A stretch of DNA of 8,583 nt from an uncultured Phascolarctobacterium sp. (lineage in GTDB: Bacteria > Bacillota > Negativicutes > Acidaminococcales > Acidaminococcaceae): NCBI GenBank assembly GCA_937906915.1, contig CALCUU010000035.1, positions 1-8,583 on the forward strand, read 5' to 3'. The translations under genes were made by a program, and so were the position numbers. Under the pieces are notes generated by a model. That model did not search any database, was not told where the DNA came from, and worked only from the letters and a program-made list of their open reading frames with translations. Shown here piece by piece: positions 5,868 through 8,583 of this stretch. Every line of letters starts with the position of its first letter. The stretch's first letter is position 1.

Positions 5868-8234
5868 ATGGCTCGATACGCTATAAAAACCTTAGAATTT
5901 GATAAAGTAAAAAATATTTTGGCAGATAAGACTGCAACTTCCTTAGGTCGTCAGGCTGTAGGTGCTATGCGCATTGAAAGCGAGTTCAGCAAGGTGAAAC
6001 GCTTGCAGGAGGAAACTGCAGAAGCATTGCGCATTATGGACGAGGGCAAACGCTTTCCCTTTGGCGGTGCTTATAACATCGTTTCCGAAGTGAAGCGTGC
6101 GGAGCTGGGTAGTACCCTGGACCCGGAAGAACTGCTCCATATCCAAACCACTGCTGCTGCCATCAGACAAATGAAGTTCTTTTTGCAGGACGAGGCAGAA
6201 ATCGCTCCTGTTCTTAGCGAATACGCCAATGGTTTAGGCATTTTTACCAAGCTGGAAAAGCAGATTACCAATGCCATTGATGACCACGGCGAAATTAAGG
6301 ACAGTGCTTCTACTAAATTAGGAGGTCTCCGTACTGCCATCCAAATTTCTAAAAATCGTGTGAAGGAAAAGTTGGATAGCTTGCTCCACGATCCTAGCAA
6401 CCAAAAATACTTCCAAGAAAACTTGGTAACCATGCGTGGTGACCGTTACGTTATTCCCGTAAAGATGGAATACAAGATGAACTTCCCCGGTATCGTCCAT
6501 GACCAATCTGGTACTGGCGCAACCCTGTTCATCGAACCTATTGCCGTTGTAAATTTAAACAACGACATTAAACGCTATATGGCAGAAGAAAAAGAAGAAA
6601 TGGAGCGCATCCTGCGTCAGCTTACTGCTAACGTTGGGGTAGAGGCTCCCGCACTTCTCGCTTCTCTCGATATTTTGACTGACCTTGACGTTATCTGCGC
6701 CCGTGCTTACTTGGCACAGGAGCAGCACGCAGTTCGTCCTCAAATGCTCTTGAAGGGCAAGGTGGAAATCAAGCAAGGTCGTCATCCTCTTTTGAACAAA
6801 GACACCGTTGTTCCCTTAGACGTGGAGCTGGGTGAGCACTTTAGCATGCTGTTAATTACCGGTCCTAACACTGGTGGTAAGACTGTTGCCTTGAAGGCTG
6901 TTGGTCTTTTCGCCTTGATGGCGCAATCCGGTATGTTCATTCCGGCAAGCAGTGCCAAGCTACCTGTGTTCCGCGCTGTTTATGCAGATATTGGTGACGA
7001 ACAAAGCATTGAGCAAAGCTTGAGTACCTTCTCTGCTCATATGACCAATTTGATTAGCATCTTGGGCGAGGTTAAGAGTGGGGACTTGGTTTTGATAGAC
7101 GAAATCTGTGCTGGTACTGACCCCAACGAGGGCGCTGCCCTTGCTATGTCCATGTTGGAGCATTTACATAAGAACGAAGTGCTGACCATGGTAACTACTC
7201 ACTACAGCGAGCTGAAAACCTTTGCTTATGGACACGAGGGTATGGAAAATGCCAGCGTAGAATTTGACCCTGTTTCCCTGCGTCCTACTTATCGCCTGTT
7301 GATGGGTGTTCCCGGTAGCAGTAATGCCTTTAACATCAGCCGTCGTCTTGGCTTGGCAGAAGATATTGTAGTACAGGCAGGACGCCTCTTGAACCAAGAG
7401 CACGTTCATATGGAAACCGTCTTGCAGGAACTGGAAGGCGAGCGCCGTAAATTTGAAAGCGGTAGCCAAGAGATTGAACGCCTGCGAATTGAAAGCGAGC
7501 ACTTGCGTAATGAGCTTGCCTTTGCTAAGCAGGACTTCGAGCGTCGTAAGAACGAAATGCTCCGCAAGGCGAGGGAGCAGGCTGACGACATCTACCGTCG
7601 TAGCCGTCGCGAGTCCGAGGCTGTGCTGAAAGAGCTGCGTTCCATGAAGGCAGACTTCGATACTAAACGCTTGGAGCAAGCCGCAGAAGAAGCTCGCAAA
7701 AAGCTGAACAAGACTTTGAGCGAGGACGCTCCGCTTCCGGAAGGCGCACCGCTGACTAAAGAAACTGCGAAGAAGGGCTTGAACGTTTTTGTAACTTCCT
7801 TGGGCAAGAACGGTACCATTATTGCGGTTAATGGTAATGACGTTACCGTACAGGTAGGCATCTTAAAAATGAACGTGCCTGCGAAAAAATGCCTTGTTAC
7901 TAAAGCTCAACCTGTCAGCGCAGAGCCTGAAAGCACTAAGAAACGTAAGAAGGCTGGCTACAGCCACCAAATGTTTGTGGCAAAAAGCTCTAGTGCAAAA
8001 CAAGAGGTTGACCTGCGTGGTATGACCTTGAACGAGGCAATTCCCGTAGTGGATAAAGCAATTGACGATGCGCTATTAGCTGGCATTAGCCAACTGCGTT
8101 TGATTCACGGCAAAGGAACTGGTGCTTTGCGTGCCGGCTTGACCGCTTACCTTGAAAATAACCGCTTCGTTAAGAAGCTGGAGCTGGCTTCTCTTGAAAC
8201 TGGCGGTAGCGGTGCAACTGTGATAGATTTGTAA
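5868..8234 (+). CDS. mutS2: MutS2 ATPase with C-terminal Smr domain
   Basis: MutS2 is a cytoplasmic MutS paralogue that lacks the mismatch-recognition domain. It was linked to suppression of recombination. In Bacillus subtilis it is reported to bind collided ribosomes and split them. At 788 residues it is full length. Order of parts: the MutS core and clamp helices (about 1-300); the ATPase with Walker A GPNTGGKT (332-339), the signature region DEQSIEQSLSTFSAHM (377-392), Walker B LVLIDE (407-412) followed by AGTDPNEG (415-422), and the His-containing switch TTHYSELKTF (443-452); a long charged coiled coil (about 510-615); a small KOW-like beta region (about 635-678); a Lys-rich linker (690-695); and the Smr domain (about 712-788) with DLRG (715-718) and HGKGTG (747-752). 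All ATPase and Smr hallmarks are intact. It is the last gene of the gltX unit, 28 bases after the U32 gene, and no clear terminator follows it. Confidence 0.97.
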   Translation: MARYAIKTLEFDKVKNILADKTATSLGRQAVGAMRIESEFSKVKRLQEETAEALRIMDEGKRFPFGGAYNIVSEVKRAELGSTLDPEELLHIQTTAAAIRQMKFFLQDEAEIAPVLSEYANGLGIFTKLEKQITNAIDDHGEIKDSASTKLGGLRTAIQISKNRVKEKLDSLLHDPSNQKYFQENLVTMRGDRYVIPVKMEYKMNFPGIVHDQSGTGATLFIEPIAVVNLNNDIKRYMAEEKEEMERILRQLTANVGVEAPALLASLDILTDLDVICARAYLAQEQHAVRPQMLLKGKVEIKQGRHPLLNKDTVVPLDVELGEHFSMLLITGPNTGGKTVALKAVGLFALMAQSGMFIPASSAKLPVFRAVYADIGDEQSIEQSLSTFSAHMTNLISILGEVKSGDLVLIDEICAGTDPNEGAALAMSMLEHLHKNEVLTMVTTHYSELKTFAYGHEGMENASVEFDPVSLRPTYRLLMGVPGSSNAFNISRRLGLAEDIVVQAGRLLNQEHVHMETVLQELEGERRKFESGSQEIERLRIESEHLRNELAFAKQDFERRKNEMLRKAREQADDIYRRSRRESEAVLKELRSMKADFDTKRLEQAAEEARKKLNKTLSEDAPLPEGAPLTKETAKKGLNVFVTSLGKNGTIIAVNGNDVTVQVGILKMNVPAKKCLVTKAQPVSAEPESTKKRKKAGYSHQMFVAKSSSAKQEVDLRGMTLNEAIPVVDKAIDDALLAGISQLRLIHGKGTGALRAGLTAYLENNRFVKKLELASLETGGSGATVIDL

Positions 8235-8255
8235 ACTCATTGACAGCATTTACAA
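8229..8255 (+). repeat. 7-bp inverted repeat flanking the -35 box; possible operator
   Basis: TTGTAAA (8229-8235) and TTTACAA (8249-8255) are perfect inverted arms separated by 13 bases. The repeat spans the mutS2 stop and surrounds the -35 box TTGACA. It is A/T-rich and has no T-tract after it, so it is a poor terminator. A regulator site is possible but unproven, and chance is a serious alternative. Confidence 0.35.
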
Positions 8256-8267
8256 GAATGTGATAAT
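8240..8267 (+). promoter_or_regulatory. Sigma-A-type promoter (extended -10) for the aminotransferase gene
   Basis: A perfect -35 box TTGACA (8240-8245) and a -10 box GATAAT (8262-8267, one mismatch) are 16 bases apart. The -10 is preceded by TGT (8259-8261), an extended -10 element. It lies 6 bases after the mutS2 stop, leaving a leader of about 37 bases. The downstream gene can therefore be transcribed independently of mutS2. Confidence 0.75.
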
Positions 8268-8295
8268 AAATTTAACTAGAAGTAAAAATTATTTT

Positions 8296-8302
8296 AAGGA
8301 GG
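8296..8302 (+). promoter_or_regulatory. Ribosome binding site of the aminotransferase gene
   Basis: A perfect AAGGAGG lies 8 bases before the ATG at 8311. It favours that start over the ATG two codons on at 8317, which would be 14 bases away. The ATG at 8304 is in another frame. Confidence 0.85.
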
Positions 8303-8310
8303 AATGGATT

Positions 8311-8583
8311 ATGGTTATGAGTGTTGCTGCTCAACATGCGAAAGGAAAATTTGCTCAAGATAAAATTTTTGGTGCTAACGCTGCTGCCGTAGCTGCTGCT
8401 GCTAAATATGGCAAAGAAAACGTAACCAATGCTACCATTGGTGCTATCTTAGATGAAAACGAAAACTTGGTGTGCCTGCCCACCGTAGAAAAGGTATATC
8501 GTAGCTTGGCAACTAACGAACTGATTGCTTATGCTCCCATCTCAGGTTTGCCGGAATATTTGGAAGGCGTTGTTACTGCTGCT
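8311..8583 (+). CDS. Class I/II PLP-dependent aminotransferase, N-terminal part (runs off window end)
   Basis: Ninety-one codons are present and the frame is open to the end of the window. The translation contains NATIGAILDENENLVCLPTV at residues 42-61 and then IAYAPISGLPEYLEGV at residues 73-88. This is the N-terminal pattern of fold-type I aminotransferases, where a strand with a conserved Gly precedes 'Y.P..G.PE(Y/F)'. It resembles the AspC/TyrB-like aspartate and aromatic amino acid enzymes more than the LL-diaminopimelate type. The PLP lysine and other catalytic residues lie outside the window. The first part is Ala-rich (GANAAAVAAAAKYG), probably an amphipathic helix, and no signal peptide is present. 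It has its own promoter and a strong ribosome binding site, so it probably begins a new transcription unit. The family is fairly sure. The substrate amino acid cannot be given. Confidence 0.82.
   Translation, partial: MVMSVAAQHAKGKFAQDKIFGANAAAVAAAAKYGKENVTNATIGAILDENENLVCLPTVEKVYRSLATNELIAYAPISGLPEYLEGVVTAA

Noticed and set aside
5857..5870. Start region of mutS2 (GAGGTAGTTTCATG) nearly identical to that of the inhibitor-like gene (2497-2510)
   Set aside because: Most of the 13 of 14 matching bases are the ribosome binding site and start codon. The few free bases do not support a shared regulatory element.
7164..7679. Open frame on the minus strand (171 codons) inside mutS2
   Set aside because: It is antisense to the Walker/coiled-coil region of mutS2, with no family resemblance and no promoter. 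It is a codon-bias shadow.

Overview
The window is ordinary chromosomal housekeeping DNA with every gene on the + strand. The moderate base composition, strong AGGAGG-type ribosome binding sites, sigma-A-type promoters, a MutS2 with an Smr tail and a long U32 protein point to a member of the Bacillota. A cleavable signal peptide on a chagasin-type inhibitor and the overall protein flavour would fit the Negativicutes, but that placement is inference and I would not name a genus.

Layout: positions 1-915 hold the 3' part of a DEAD-box RNA helicase gene whose 5' end lies outside the window. A perfect 12-bp hairpin with a T-tract (925-959) ends it. A consensus-like promoter (957-985), whose -35 box sits in the terminator T-tract, then starts a tight four-gene transcription unit. 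In order these are gltX (glutamyl-tRNA synthetase, start reassigned to 1030), a secreted protein with a DUF4163/DUF3298-like N-terminal part and a chagasin/I42-type cysteine-protease-inhibitor domain (2508-3362), a long U32-family protein (3365-5839) and mutS2 (5868-8234). The gaps are only 11, 2 and 28 bases. A second promoter (8240-8267) lies just after the mutS2 stop and drives the start of a class I/II PLP-dependent aminotransferase (8311 to the window end, partial).

Functionally the block is dominated by RNA and translation. The helicase remodels RNA, GluRS charges tRNA-Glu, U32 relatives carry out RNA or ubiquinone hydroxylation, and MutS2 of Bacillus is reported to act on collided ribosomes. 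The secreted inhibitor-like protein is the odd member and the most interesting one. I see no tRNA, rRNA, CRISPR array, insertion sequence, phage gene or long repeat. No gene-free stretch exceeds about 115 bases. I did not find a convincing wholly new system. The best leads are the two-domain secreted inhibitor, the duplicated cysteine set in the U32 protein, and the compact terminator/promoter overlap.
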